A stretch of DNA of 64,000 nucleotides from Cyclina sinensis (Eukaryota; Mollusca; Bivalvia; Venerida; Veneridae): positions 22,633,929 to 22,697,928 of the forward strand of contig JAAONU010000006.1 of the NCBI GenBank assembly GCA_012932295.1, read 5' to 3'. The position numbers and the translations under genes are program-made. Below, piece after piece: positions 11,190 to 22,840 of this stretch. A model generated the notes under the pieces. It saw only the letters and a program-made list of their open reading frames with translations. It was not told where the DNA came from and searched no databases. Position 1 is the stretch's first letter. Each line of letters starts with the position of its first letter.

Positions 11190-11770
11190 CAAATGACATT
11201 TGAAATGAAGAACACTCGCTTATAATCATTCCTGTGAAGTTTCCCCTAAATCCGACCAGAGGCTATGGAGATATGCCTAGTTGTATTCAAATTTTGACAA
11301 ATCAAGTGCCACAACTCGGTTGAGAATCTGCCGGCCGAAACATATCAATAATACGCGTAGCGACACTTGCTAACAATTATTCCTTTGAAATGTTGTCAAA
11401 ATCCAACAAGCGGTCTAAATCCGACCAGCAGTTATGGAGATTACTAAAATCAGTACTCAGTTTTGGACAAATCAAGCACTGCAACACCACTAAAATTATC
11501 CGACAGGAACTTGCTGATAATATGCATAACAACACTTGGTCACGATTATTGCTGAGAAATTTCCTCAAAATCAAAAAGACGGTTATGGGGATATTCCCAA
11601 CTGTATTCGAATTTGGACAAATTAAGGGCTGCAACTCTGCTACAAATTATCCGACCAATATAAGCCAACATTATGCATAATTTCACTTTCTAATGTTCAT
11701 TGCTGTTAAGTTACGTGAAAAAATCTAACCTGCATTTATAGAGATATGCCAAGCTGTATTCAAATTGGCA
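11190..11770. repeat. Four ~152-167 bp tandem units
   Basis: A unit containing 'AAATCCGACCAGCAGTTATGGAGATATGCC', 'TTTGGACAAATCAAG' and 'AATTATCCGACCGGAA' begins near 11250, 11417, 11569 and 11721. The two opposed ~90-codon frames here are incidental to the repeat. Confidence 0.75.
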
Positions 11771-12790
11771 CAAATAAAGGAAACATAAATTACCTGTGGG
11801 AAATCAATGACCTGTTGTATGGCTTAGTTTTGTTCAATTCTAAGTAAGGAAAACATATATTACCTGTGACAATCCTTGATCGATTGTAGGTCTTCATTAT
11901 GGTCAATTCTTATTCAAACAAACTTGCATGACATAGAGCGATCAGTGAGCGGTTTTATGCTTTACTTCTGGTCGATTCAAAGTAAAGGAAACGTTCTTAT
12001 CTACGGTCATCCCTGATATGGGGTATGTTTTGTTCCTGGTCATTTCTAAGTAAAGGGAACTTGTATTATCTGTGGCCATCCATTACGTGTTGTTTACCTA
12101 AACTTAAGCCAATTCAAAGACAAGGAGACATGTATTATCTGTGGACATCTTTGATCTATTGTACATTTAAGCTTTGAAATTTTCTTAGTAATTGGCTAAT
12201 ATATTATCTATGTCCGAAACTCGTATCTTTTCCTTCTAGCAAAGGTCAACTTAAGAAAACGTATATCCCCGATGGCCTTCTTTGAACTGTTGTGTGTCTT
12301 AGTCCTTAAAAAATGATTGAGTATGGCCTTTTGTCTTCATTCTGGTCAGTTACTTTCAAAACAAACGTCACCTAACGTGTATCACCTGTGGTAATCTGTT
12401 AAATACTCCACGTCTTATTCAGATTACAACAAAGTAAAGGAAAGTGTTTCAGTTTAGGCCATCCATGACCTGTAGTGTGTCTTAGTTCTCACTTATCCAG
12501 ACTAAAGGAAACAAGCAGAACCTGTGGCAACCTTGACCAATGTATTTTAGTTCTGGTCTGTTCTTAGTAAAGAATGTTGTATTACCTTTGGCCGTCTTCG
12601 AACAACTGTATGATTTCGTTATGTTGAATTCTAAGTAAATGAAATGTAAATTATCCCTGGCCATATGTAACCTTTTCATTTTCTCAATACTTATTAATTC
12701 TAAGTACAGACAGTATGTATTAACTACGGAATAGCTCTGGCCAGTTAATAAATTGTGAAACCTGTATAACCTCTGGTCATCTGATACCTA
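11770..12790 (-). repeat. Reverse-oriented array of the ~80-90 bp family
   Basis: The plus strand reads 'TAGTTCTGGTCAATTCTAAGTAAAGGAAACATGTATTACCTGTGGCCATCC' repeatedly, the complement of the family at 5105-5790 and 9480-10330. About a dozen diverged units are present, with no gene. Confidence 0.7.
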
Positions 12791-13230
12791 TTATATAATT
12801 TCACCTCAACAGCTTGTGAAATATGCACATTATTAAACTTTATGTATCTTTCAGCTTCGAACCAGCATGCGAAAATAACCTACTGGTTACAAAAATAGCT
12901 CAGTATAATCTATTTCTTTATTTCTATATAAAATTCATATTCCATCTAGTAAAATATTATATTTGAGACATAATTACTTACATTCCACTCAACAACTTGT
13001 GAAATATGCACATTATTGAACTCAATTTATCTTTTTGCATTGAACCTCCATGCGAAAATAACCTTCTTTTTACGAAAATAGCTCAGTTTCATTTATTTAC
13101 CTATTTCTTCGTTCAAAGTCACATTCCATGTTGTGCAGATATATTTTCGAGTCAATATTACTTTAATTCTACTAAATAGCTTTTAAAAGATGTACATTCA
13201 AAACTTTACTTACACTCATCACATCGGGGG
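12790..13230 (-). repeat. Inverted arm of a ~180 bp repeat (partner 16090-17040)
   Basis: About two and a half units containing 'CAACAGCTTGTGAAATATGCACATTATT', 'GAAAATAACCT' and 'AAAATAGCTCAG' run as the reverse complement of the array at 16090-17040, on the other side of the hairpin-ended element. Confidence 0.75.
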
Positions 13231-13619
13231 TAGGAATTGGAATGCCTGTGGAAGCGTCCTGACTGCATTATGAGTTCATATTTTGTTTGCAATTTCAAGA
13301 AGAAATTTATTTTAGCCAAATTTATCATACTTGTAATATGACCTGTAAATTTTGCGTGTTTGATTTAAGCTCCCGACAGACACTGAATAGAATAAACTAA
13401 AGGTTGTGTTGTGTATAAGGTCATGACAACAACTTCGAATAAAGTCAGCTGAATTTACAAATTGATTCACCATCGTATGTAACATATCTATATAGAGATT
13501 ATGCGGTTTTGTTTTTGTTTTTGTTTTTTTAGCTCACCTGTCACAAACTGACAGGGTGAGCTTTTGTGATCGCCTTCCGTCCGTCGTCCGTCCGTCCGTC
13601 GTCCGTTCACAATTGTTGT

Positions 13620-14510
13620 CCGCGCTCTAGCGGTCTTAATTTTAGTCCCATCTTCTTCAAACTTGGTCAGAATGTTTATCTCAATGATATCTAGGTCAAG
13701 TTCATTACTGGGTTATCTCACCCTTAAAACAAGGTCACTAGGTCAAATTATAGAAAAAGCTTGTCTGCACTCTAGCGGTCTTAATTTTGGTCTCATCTTC
13801 TTCAAACTTAGTTAATGTCAATGATATCTAGATCGAGTTTAAAACTTGGTCATGTGACCTACAAAACTAGGTCACAAGGTCAAATTATAGAAAAAGCTTG
13901 TCCGCACTCTAGCAGTCTTAATTTTGGTCCGAGCTTCTTCAAACTTGGTCAGATTGTTTATCTCAATGATATCTAGGTCAAGTTCGTAACTGGGTCATGT
14001 GACCTTGAAAACAAGGTGACTAGTTCGAATTTTAGAAAAGCTTGTCCGCACTCTAGCGGTCTTAATTTTGGTCTCATCTTCTTCAAGCGTGGTCAGAATG
14101 TGTATCTCAATGATGTCTAGATCAGGTTCGAAACTGGGTTATGTGACCTTGAAAACTAGGTCACAAGGTCAAATTATAGAAAAAGCTTGTCCGCACTCTA
14201 GCAGTCTTAATTTTGGTCCGATCTTCTTCAAACTTGGTCAGATTGTGTATCTCAATGATATCTAGGTCAAGTTCGTAACTGTGTCATGTGACCTTGAAAA
14301 CAAGGTAACTAGTTCGAATTATAGAAAAAGCTTGTCCGCACTGTAGTAGTCTTAATTTTGCTCCGATCTTCTTCAAGCTTTGTCAGAATGTTTATCTCGA
14401 TGATATCAAGGTCAAGTTTGAAACTGGGTCATGTGACTTTGAAGTTTAGGTCACTAGGTCAAGTTATGATAAAAGCGTTTCTGCACTCTAGTGGTCTTAA
14501 TTTTGGTCTG
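13620..14510 (+). repeat. Tandem array, seven ~143-147 bp units
   Basis: 'GCACTCTAGCGGTCTTAATT' or a close variant occurs near 13624, 13768, 13907, 14050, 14197, 14340 and 14483. Each is followed by 'CTTCTTCAAACTTGGTCAGA', 'TCTCAATGATATCTAGGTCA' and 'CATGTGACCTTGAAAAC'. The short open frames inside are repeat artefacts. Confidence 0.9.
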
Positions 14511-14701
14511 ATCTTCACTTTCATTACCATAAGATCTTGGTTCCTTTCTTTTAATTGCCATATTGCATTATTGGTTCCAGAGTTATGGCCCCTGAAAGTG
14601 CCAAAACTAACTATTTAGACCTTGTCTGCACAATAGCAGCTTCATTTTTTATTTGAATTTAATCAGACTTGTACAATACTTGAGTTAATATAAGATCTTG
14701 C

Positions 14702-14973
14702 AGGGTTGCGAGGGGACTTGAAAAGTCAGGGAAATTTTTTTTCAAGGTCAGGGAATTGTCAGGGAATTTTGAAAATTGGTCAGTGAAAAATAAAAATCCA
14801 GAAAAGTTAGTGGAAAAATAATTTTGAAGGGCTAATATTGTTCTATTTTATTAAAGATTGCATTTACACATTTTTTTCCGTTATGAATCTGTTTCTTTAT
14901 AATTGTGTACATTGTATTTTAATAAAAGTTCTAGTATTATAAATAACATTACTTAAAGACTGAAACTCTGCAA
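14702..14973. mobile_element. Probable hAT-like MITE
   Basis: It begins CAGGGTTGCGAGGGG, followed by the repeated phrase 'GTCAGGGAAATTT / GTCAGGGAATT', and ends ACTCTGCAACCCTT, the complement of the start with the last base changed. CAGGG ends are typical of hAT elements. I could not find a clean 8-bp target duplication. It is nested in the hairpin-ended element. Confidence 0.5.
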
Positions 14974-15573
14974 CCCTTACAACCAAAAATTAAAATAAGT
15001 ATGTGTCACACTCGAAACCCATGTTCCTCCCTCCAAGATCCATGTCACAGCAACCCTCTGAACTTAGTAAGTTCTGCTATATAGGCCTTACTGCTGATAG
15101 TTTGTGTCTTGCCCATATATTTTTTGCATCTATGGTTGGATTTTAAAATAATTAGCAGAAATGGCAATAGAGTGAACATGTGTCATGTACATAATCCCTG
15201 TTTGGAACGGTGTTCCAACATTCAGTTCACAGCAACCTAGTTGTTTGTATAACGGCAGGATTTTTTAAAAAATATTGCGGCACAAACTTCTACATTTTTC
15301 AAGATACTGCTTTGAAACTTTAAACATGTTAGGTATCATGTATATACATGCCTGATATTTTTTTATGAGGCTCAGTGCATTATAGTCCACGTTGTGCTTT
15401 AACAATCCTGATGACGCACGACATCTAGTGAAACTCTACCAAAGATGACCCCATGGTCATAATTGCCTGCACCCTTTGAGTCAATTGGCAATTGTATTTG
15501 CATCCACTGACTCTTGCAACCATTGAGTAGTTGTTGGCAGGTGAGCGACCCAGGGTCCCATGGACCCTCTTGT

Positions 15574-16090
15574 TTAAATTCGGAGAGTGCGAATCACATT
15601 CTAAAGCGCACTACAGAATACAGAATGGAAGCTCATGAACTTACCTGAATATTCTTAAGGTCACTGTACGATATTGTGTTTGGAATTCAAATTGAGCGTT
15701 GTCGGTCTCTAAAAGGAAATGCAACTTTAAACTGGATCTTTAATTCAAACATCACTGTACTGACATTGACTGTTGGACAAGTATTTCTCAGGGTCAAAGA
15801 AAAAAGCGCGAACGGCAATTGTAAGGACAAAAAGGCAAATCACATCCACATCCAATATTATGATATCTTCAGACCGTAACAGATCTGTATTAAAAACATC
15901 TTCCGCTAGAAAAAAAACCAATCAGATTAAGAGAAAACGTCCTAACACACTATCGTCAAAGAGGAGACTGACAACTTAAAAAATAACTTCCATCCGTTTC
16001 TTACGTGACTAAATTAATAACTGTGTGTCTTTTGAAAATATTCAAACCCAGTTCAAATAATAATGTCTTCAATTAACATTGTTCTGTCAA
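15574..16090. other. Intergenic DNA, nothing recognised
   Basis: Overlapping 67- and 68-codon frames are present but have no domain, no good start context and no splice partners. I see no repeat unit here. Confidence 0.4.
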
Positions 16091-17040
16091 ATTGTCTAAA
16101 GTGTATAACTGTACAAGACAGGGTAGGAAATTAGATGAAAAAAAGAAATAAAACTCAAGTTTCTCGTAAACAGTAAATATTTTTCATGGCAGTTGGAGGC
16201 TGAAAGACAAATTAAGTTTAATAATGTGCATATTTTACAAACTGTTGAGTGGAATATAAATAATTGTGTCTCAAATGAAGTTCTCTACATCATGCAATAT
16301 ACATTTTTTAAAGAAATAAAGAAATAGATTATTTTGAGCTATTTTCGTAAATAGTTGGTTATTTTCGCATGGCGGTTCGAGGCTGAAAGATAAATAAAGT
16401 TTAATAATGCGCATATTTTACAAGCTGTTGAGTGGAAATTTAGCAATTATGTCTGAAATATGGAATATGTATTTTTATAAAGAAATAAAGAAATAGATTA
16501 TTTTGAGCTATTTTCGTAAACAGTGGGTTATTTTCGCTTGGCGGTTTGAGGCTGAAAGATAAATAAAGTTTAGTAATGTCCAACAAGCTGTTGAGCGGAA
16601 ATTAAGAGATTATGTCTCAAATGTAGTACTCTACAGGATGGGATATACATTTTTATATAGAAATAAAGAAATAGATTATACTGAGCTATGTTTGTAAGCA
16701 GTAGGCTTGACGCTTCGAGGGTGAAAGATAAATAAAGTTAAATAATGTGAATATTTTACAAACTTTCAAATAAAATTAAGAAATTTTGTCTCAAACATAA
16801 TACTTAACAAGATGAAATATGAATTTTGAAAAAGAAATAAAGAAATAACTATACTGAGCTATTTCCGTAAACAGTAGGCCTAGGCATGGCTGTTCGAGGC
16901 TTAAAGATAAATAAAGTTTAATAATGTGCATATTTTACAAGCTGCTGGGTGGAATTTAAGAGATAATGTCTCAAATCTAGTACTCTTCAAGATGGAATAT
17001 GAATTTGCATAAAAGAATACAGAAAGAAATAAAACTGAGC
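16090..17040 (+). repeat. Tandem array of ~175-190 bp units
   Basis: About five units contain 'CGAGGCTGAAAGATAAATAAAGTTTAATAATGTGCATATTTTACAAGCTGTTGAGTGGAA', then 'AAAGAAATAAAGAAATAGATTAT' and 'TGAGCTATTTTCGTAAACAGT'. They form the plus-oriented arm facing 12790-13230. Confidence 0.85.
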
Positions 17041-17590
17041 TATTACATACGGACAAGAAAATGAGCTACCGACAAGAAATGCATTTGAATCGACAAGAAA
17101 CTTGTGAAATAAAGAGCGTTTTTCTTCTATGTTTCGAAAAAAATATTATAAAAGTTATTTACTATTTCTTTCTGATCAAATCAAAACAATTTTATGAAAA
17201 ATAATGATCAATATTTTCGATATTTGACATACCGACAAGAAAATACGTACCGTCAAGTACTGGATATGAGTTGACAAGAAACTGATATGTGAAATTTAGA
17301 GCATTTCTTTTTATGTTCAACAAATATTTTACAACTTTATTGATATAAATAAATTAAACATTTATAGTATTGCTAAAAGTGCTGGAAAGTCTTTTTTATG
17401 AATACATAGTGTGTTGTTTCTTAATATATATAACAAATTTACCGTCAAGAGAATACGCGAACCGACAAGAAAATGAGCTTCACGAGCTTCTGTTGTATAC
17501 ATGTATTCTTGATAATTTCATTATGATATTAATATCAATTTTAATGGTAAATGTATTTGTTTTTAAAGAAAATGCGTATTAGTCAAAGGT
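17040..17590 (+). repeat. Array of CGACAAGAAAATGCG-box units, plus arm
   Basis: The box 'CGACAAGAAAATGAGCTACCG' or a variant occurs near 17047, 17232 and 17459, each linked to 'TTTCTTCTATGTTTCG' and 'AATATTTTCGATATTTGACATA' sequence. The same units occur reversed at 22840-23420. Confidence 0.75.
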
Positions 17591-17638
17591 TTTTCGCCCA
17601 TGCACTTTAAAAAATATCTAAATGAATTAGAGGTAGGA

Positions 17639-17640
<2 letters not shown>

Positions 17641-17674
<34 letters not shown>
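17641..17674 (+). repeat. (CA)n/(TA)n microsatellite
   Basis: A compound dinucleotide run, ACACACAC followed by TATATATA. Confidence 0.9.
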
Positions 17675-17679
17675 CATCT

Positions 17680-18430
17680 GTATCTTACCTGTAATTCCTT
17701 GAACTGTGTTATCATAAGCATTATTAAATATAGTATCCAATCTCAATTTCAACGTATATAGACTAACATAAAAGTAAATTAATTAAAAGCAACATTATGA
17801 AAAATTTAATCTACGATGTAAAGACCAGAACATGAGTCATTTAAAAAATTACTCAACTAAGATCAGAAATTGACTCAAACAGGTAAGCTTATGGATTAAC
17901 ACTCAAATCTAATTGGCGTGTATTGGTCAGCACGTGCCTAATTAGCGCTTGCAAAACTTGTCTGTCACGTAAGCCGTCTCTCACTTTTATGTGCTTTGAG
18001 TTGTTAAAGTCAAATGTCAAATAATGTTTAAATACCAAAAAGGTCTTTCGACCTGCATCACAAATGTGATACCGATCTGACGATCATTCACTGCTATCGT
18101 CTTGCTCTCTTTCTGTCTTACTGCTGAAGTTGCAATTTACGAATTTATTGTAAATTAATAAGATACTGGAAATTGCCATCTAATTTGAATACAGTATTAT
18201 TTGGGCATTACAAACATTCTTTGTATTATCTTTTTATCTTTGAAGTTATGGCCACTTATCCGTGTGGAGACTGTAACTGCATGTGACAAATGGTTCAACA
18301 TAAGATGTCAAAAAAAACTGGAAATCCTAGAAAATGTTCCTTTCACTGCCTCGGATGTTGCTCTAAAAACGAGGTGTATGACTATGAGTCGGCACTCACG
18401 AGACTGGGAGAATATGCAAAGAATGGCATA
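17680..18430. other. Intergenic DNA, nothing recognised
   Basis: AT-rich sequence with scattered short frames and no convincing exon or repeat unit. Confidence 0.4.
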
Positions 18431-18435
18431 TTGTA

Positions 18436-18671
18436 CGGAATACCGTTAGGGTCATCGTGGTTAGACGTCAATGGCGACAATGCGATAGTCATATCGTACT
18501 GTCGCCATCGCATCATCGCATTGTCGCCTTCGCACTATCGCATTGTTGCCATCGCACTATCGCGTTTTCGCATTGTCGCCATCGCATTATCGCACTGTCG
18601 CCATCGCATAAGATCGCACTATCGCCCTCTGGATTATTACGTCTAAACACGATGGCCCTAACGGTATTCCG
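18436..18671. mobile_element. GCGAT-array MITE, copy 1 (TA target site)
   Basis: Inverted ends CGGAATACCGTTAGGG and CCCTAACGGTATTCCG are flanked by TA (18434-18435, 18672-18673). The ends continue as GTGGTTAGACGT / ACGTCTAAACAC. The interior is made almost only of the word GCGAT or its complement ATCGC in ~8 and 14 bp spacings. Plus-strand GCGAT words come first and ATCGC words follow, so the whole element is a loose palindrome. It is 236 bp with no real coding capacity; the Ser/His/Arg-rich frames are artefacts of the word repeat. Confidence 0.85.
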
Positions 18672-18679
18672 TAATATTG

Positions 18680-19040
18680 AGGGACGGCATTGAAGTTGAA
18701 AGGATTTTATTGCGGCAATATTTATTATTATTATTCATAAAATTGTTGTGATCAACATAGTAAATATGATTTTCTTGTCGCATGCCGAGAAATCCCCGTT
18801 GATTTTGCCGCTTTTCACTTTTACACAATATGGCTTATCAGCTACATATATGAACCCTTTATCCCACTAACATTGACCGAAATTCTGGGGTCAACTTCAT
18901 TCCGTGCATCGAGAGATTATTTAGAATGAAAACACAGAAAATCAGAAATCCCCCTAAGCGTTACGGTGAATGGGAAAATGAAATTATGTAGATATAGAGA
19001 TGTGAAGAAGTTTATACACAATTGTTTTTTTATTGTTTTC
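18680..19040. other. Intergenic DNA with one CGACAAG box remnant
   Basis: Contains a lone TTTTCTTGTCGCATGCCGAG box (18770) related to the 17.0/22.9 kb arrays. Nothing else is recognised. Confidence 0.4.
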
Positions 19041-21110
19041 AGTGTCAGTGTCCCAAGGAAAGAACTTTTTTCAAATGTCAGTTCAACTTTAATCTTTTTG
19101 ATAAATTTCAAAAATCTAAAAATATCTGTTCAGACATTAAAACTGATGACTTTGTTATTATATATTTCTCGAATATTTCAAACAGTACTAAAATTCATCA
19201 AGCAATCTCTTATCTGAAAAGAAACAAAACCAGTGACTGTGAAAATAATGTGGCAGAAATTCTTATTGATGCAAAAGATTTTATATCGCAATATTTATGT
19301 ACGATATTTAATCATATTTTTTTTTATAAAATCTAAAAATATCTGTTCAGACATTAAAACTGATGACTTTGTTATTATATATTTCTCGAATATTTCAAAC
19401 AGTACTAACATTCATAAAGCAATCTCTTATTTTAAAAGAAACAAAACCAGTGACTGTGAAAATAATGTGGCAGAAATTCTTATTGTTGCAAAAGATTTTA
19501 TATCGCCATATTTATGTACGATATTTAATCATATCTGTTCAGACATTAAAACTGACGACTTTGTTATTATATATTTCTCGAATATTTCTAACAGTACTAA
19601 CATTTTTAAAGCAATCTCTTATTTGAAAAGAAACAAAACCAGTGACTGTGAAAATAATGTGGCAGAAATTCTTATTGATGCAAAAGATTTTATATCGCCA
19701 TATTTATGTACAATATTTAATCATATTTTTTATGGTCGAATATGTCCAAATGTTATTGTCCAAATTTTTAGAAAGGTGATTTAAACGATTGTTCAAACTA
19801 TAGCGGTATTACTCTCATAAATGTATAAGCAAAGATGTTTTCATTACTGTTATGACATAGAATAAACAATAGTGTGAAAGTGAGCATGGGTTCAATGAAT
19901 CTCAATTTGGTTTTAGGGATGAACATTTTTATTACTGACGCAATAGTTCAACTTCATTCTATTATCCAGAATGTTATAGCCAGCAGTAAGTTCAGGCATA
20001 TTTTATAAAATACAAGCGAGCGTTTGATACTTGAAACTGTCAATAGATATGCATGTAGGAAAAACTTATTATGTTAGGTATGAGTTGTAAGTGATTAGAA
20101 TGATTAAGTCTTTCTAAGAAAATGTACAGCCTTGTGTTTGTATTGGAAACTGTATGACCACATCAGACCTTTTTAAGCAGCTGTTGGTTTGAAACAAGGT
20201 GAGCCATTATTACCAATCCTGTTAATCTTATTTATTAATGATATTGTCACAATTCTTGATTTTAATGCTCTAACGGAAAAGGACTTGGATATACTTTCAA
20301 AATATCTTATATTATTTGCTGATGATATTGTTTTATTCACAACTGATCCCAAAAGTTTACAATCTCAAATTGATAGCCTCTGGTATTATACTACAAAATT
20401 GGGATTATGAATTAATATTGATTAGACAAAAATACTTTGGAGAACTAGGAAGACTACCGTTATCAGTTCTTGGTAAACTAAGGTCTATTAAGTTATGGCT
20501 GAAGATCACAAAGATTCCTGGTTTAGCTATTTACCTATACCAGTGCAAAACTAATAATGGTACACGTTGGGCAAATCGTGTCATTTCATTTAATTAAGCT
20601 GGGTTTTACCAATGTACAATTAAATTTTGATATGAATCAAAATTATTTTCCATTATTCAAACATCGGTTATACAATCAATATATTCAAGCATTGAGTACA
20701 ACGATAAATGGAATGCCAAAAGCTCAACAGCTATTGCAAATATACAACAGATTTTTCTCTTGACGAAAATATTTTAAAATTCATAATAACAATCTAAGAA
20801 AAACATTCACCTTAGCAGAGTTTAGAATTGGAAACTGGTCGATATCATAGTATTCAAAGAAATAAACGACTCTGTGATTTATGTTACCAGAATTTGTTTG
20901 AATCATAATTTCATTTTATACTTAGTTGTACAAAATATACATGCAGATTTAAGAAAAAACATTCAGGTGTTATCCAGTGGCCAGCTTAACAGAAATTTAA
21001 AAGTAATGTCAACAAACAACACTGAATTATTAAATAACAGCAAGATATTAAAGAAGCGATGAAACATGTAGAGTTATTTTTGAAAAATATTACATCCTAA
21101 CTTTTATTTA
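19040..21110 (+). pseudogene. Decayed non-LTR retrotransposon (LINE) with reverse transcriptase
   Basis: A broken ORF2-type polyprotein on the plus strand. The part upstream of the RT (NKTSDCENNVAEILIDAKDF) is present three times in tandem (about 19124-19735). RT motifs follow with frame changes: NYSGITLINV near 19800, then GLKQGEPLLPILLILFINDI (about 20189-20250), then the catalytic FADDIVLFTTD near 20320-20350. The thumb and C-terminal region (PLFKHRLYNQYIQALSTTIN at about 20660, then a CDLCYQN Cys-rich stretch near 20870) continues to about 21060. Many stops and frameshifts show it is dead. No endonuclease domain is recognisable. The clade cannot be set from this. Confidence 0.8.
19124..19735 (+). 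repeat. Three tandem copies (~192-218 bp) of a LINE segment
   Basis: TCTGTTCAGACATTAAAACT begins at 19124, 19342 and 19534. Each copy runs to TTTATGTACGATATTTAATC. Copies 2 and 3 are joined directly, and copies 1 and 2 through a T-rich linker. Reading frame is conserved across copies 2 and 3, giving a 183-codon repetitive frame. Confidence 0.9.
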
Positions 21111-21133
21111 TTGTGATAAATGTATGCATATTC

Positions 21134-21134
<1 letters not shown>

Positions 21135-21166
<32 letters not shown>

Positions 21167-21213
21167 TGTATGTATGTGTGTATGTGTGTGTTTGTGTGTG
21201 TGTGTGTGTGTGG
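21135..21213 (+). repeat. (ATGT)n and (TG)n microsatellite
   Basis: An ATGT tetramer run merges into a TG dinucleotide run just after the LINE's 3' end. Frames on both strands here are artefacts. Confidence 0.9.
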
Positions 21214-21277
21214 GGGGATATATTTGTGCATTTTTCTATATGCAACTTCTGCTTGTAATATGCAATGTTATCGTTAT

Positions 21278-22390
21278 TACAAGGCCGTCGTCGATGGTCC
21301 GGCCGGTCCGGCCTTGGCCGGACCAATATTTTGGCCAAAAAATGAGTAAACAAAAAAAAAAAACAAACAAACAAACAAAGTAAAAAACACGCATCGCTGA
21401 TTAGCAATTTGACACTTAACTGGCCCCTTATGCAATGCGCGGTAATATACAAACATGACGCGAAACAACTAGACACTGTTAATTGACCAGGTATATGTAG
21501 GGGTACTACGAAGACAAGTGTGAAGTTATCTTAATTGACATTAATCGACATCGACGTGGCTCCGGACAGTTCACCGTATATATATATATGTTTATTCAAA
21601 ATATTACATCACAATTCTTTAAATTTTACTTCTGTTCACATACAAGTATCTTAATATGAATAGTTTAAGATAGTAAAATATCATGATGTGTTGCACAATT
21701 CCATCGGAACCAAATCAACCAAAATCATTTTCGTTTCCAAAACGAACATTTGGTGAGTACATTTTTTCATCAATGTTATATATATTATGATATAACAAAA
21801 AAAAAAAAAAAACACGCAGTGCATGAGATTTGCAATATACATTATGAATATCTTAAACTAGTTATGTCTGAATTCTCCGAGAACTTGATAACATTTTATT
21901 GATTGTATACGGCAACCGTTCAAAAGTCATGTTTTTATCACATATCCGTGCCGTTTTTGCGACTCCATAAAAATGGTATTGCACGGCCGTGCATATATTT
22001 TGAAGTAACGTCATTTGCGTTATACACAGTAAATGTTAGCGTATTTCTATAGGCGCGTCAATGAAAAATGGTTCTTTTTCACTTCAAACGGTCTTTATTT
22101 TTTGGTCATATGAGACTCATTTGTACACCTGTACGTCCGTTATTCGAACCGTAAATTTCACCCTTAAAACTTACGACGCACAAATCTGTAAAAAATCGCT
22201 GACATATTACTATAACATGTACTAGCGGCAGGCTGTAAACTGTGCCAAATATACGGGAAAACTCCCCTGAGAGCATCCTAGAATAAAAATTTTTCCGGGG
22301 GAGCATGCCCCCGTACCCCCCTAGATTCTGGCTAAAACCAACCAAATTGGCCGCACCAATCACAAAATCGTGACGACGGGCCTGTATTAT
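21278..22390. mobile_element. Possible ~1.1 kb DNA element with imperfect ends
   Basis: The left end ACAAGGCCGTCGTC and the complement of the right end, ACAGGCCCGTCGTC, are similar. The stretch just inside the right end reads on the minus strand as ARRHDF..GFSQNLGGYGGMLP, a conceptual peptide typical of a dispersed repeat rather than a protein. No transposase is seen. Interior is AT-rich and otherwise blank. A target duplication could not be defined. Confidence 0.35.
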
Positions 22391-22394
22391 TGTT

Positions 22395-22840
22395 AATGAC
22401 AAAAAAAAAAATGAATAATGCCGATTTTGCCAGATAAACTTCGAAACTTTGAATATCCCAAATGAACTGTTTCTTATGCTGAGTTAAATGCTGTTTCTTA
22501 CGAGTGTTTCTTTTTGTTCATTCTATTTCAAAATATGATTTGCCATTCCTATTCATTTTTCTATTGTTACAAATTCCCCGCTACAAAATTTATAAGGTGA
22601 CTCAACTGATAAGCCTGATACCCTCTCATGAGTCTTAAGCCTAAAGGGTATATATGGTTAATTCAATAAACATCAATTTGCTTGTATATAAACAATATTT
22701 TTCCTATAACGCTTTTTTTGCTGTTGACAGACTTTGTGTAATTAAAATAAGCATTTTATTGGAAGCAGGTTTAGAAGTTAAAATATTGTCAAGGAGAGAT
22801 GTACGAAATGAGAGAAATTAACAAAATTACAAATTTACTC
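22395..22840. other. Intergenic DNA, nothing recognised
   Basis: No frame, RNA gene or repeat unit is identified. Confidence 0.4.

Larger units (their letters stand above)
13531..15573 (+). mobile_element. Hairpin-ended non-autonomous element with ~145 bp tandem core
   Basis: The left end is a hairpin: AGCTCACC-TGTCA, then CAAAC, then TGACA-GGGTGAGCT (13531-13560), preceded by a T run and followed by GTCCGTCC repeats. The core is seven ~145 bp units (13620-14510). The right end is GGTGAGCGACC followed by a second hairpin, AGGGTCC-CAT-GGACCCT (15552-15568), then CTCTTG and TTT. T residues at both borders and a hairpin just before the 3' end resemble Helentron-associated elements (HINEs), known in bivalves to carry such arrays. 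The class is inferred, as no transposase is present. Confidence 0.65.

Noticed and set aside
11377..11680. Overlapping 85- and 96-codon frames on opposite strands
   Set aside because: Both lie in a four-unit ~155 bp tandem array and reflect its repeated sequence.
21113..21476. Frames of Tyr-Val-Cys-Met repeats and their complement (Ile-His-Thr)
   Set aside because: Translations of the (ATGT)n/(TG)n microsatellite.
22106..22402. 98-codon minus frame ARRHDF..GFSQNLGGYGGMLP
   Set aside because: The peptide is a recurrent conceptual translation of a dispersed DNA repeat end. It has no domain, and the C-rich stretch GGGGGAGCATGCCCCC explains the Gly run.
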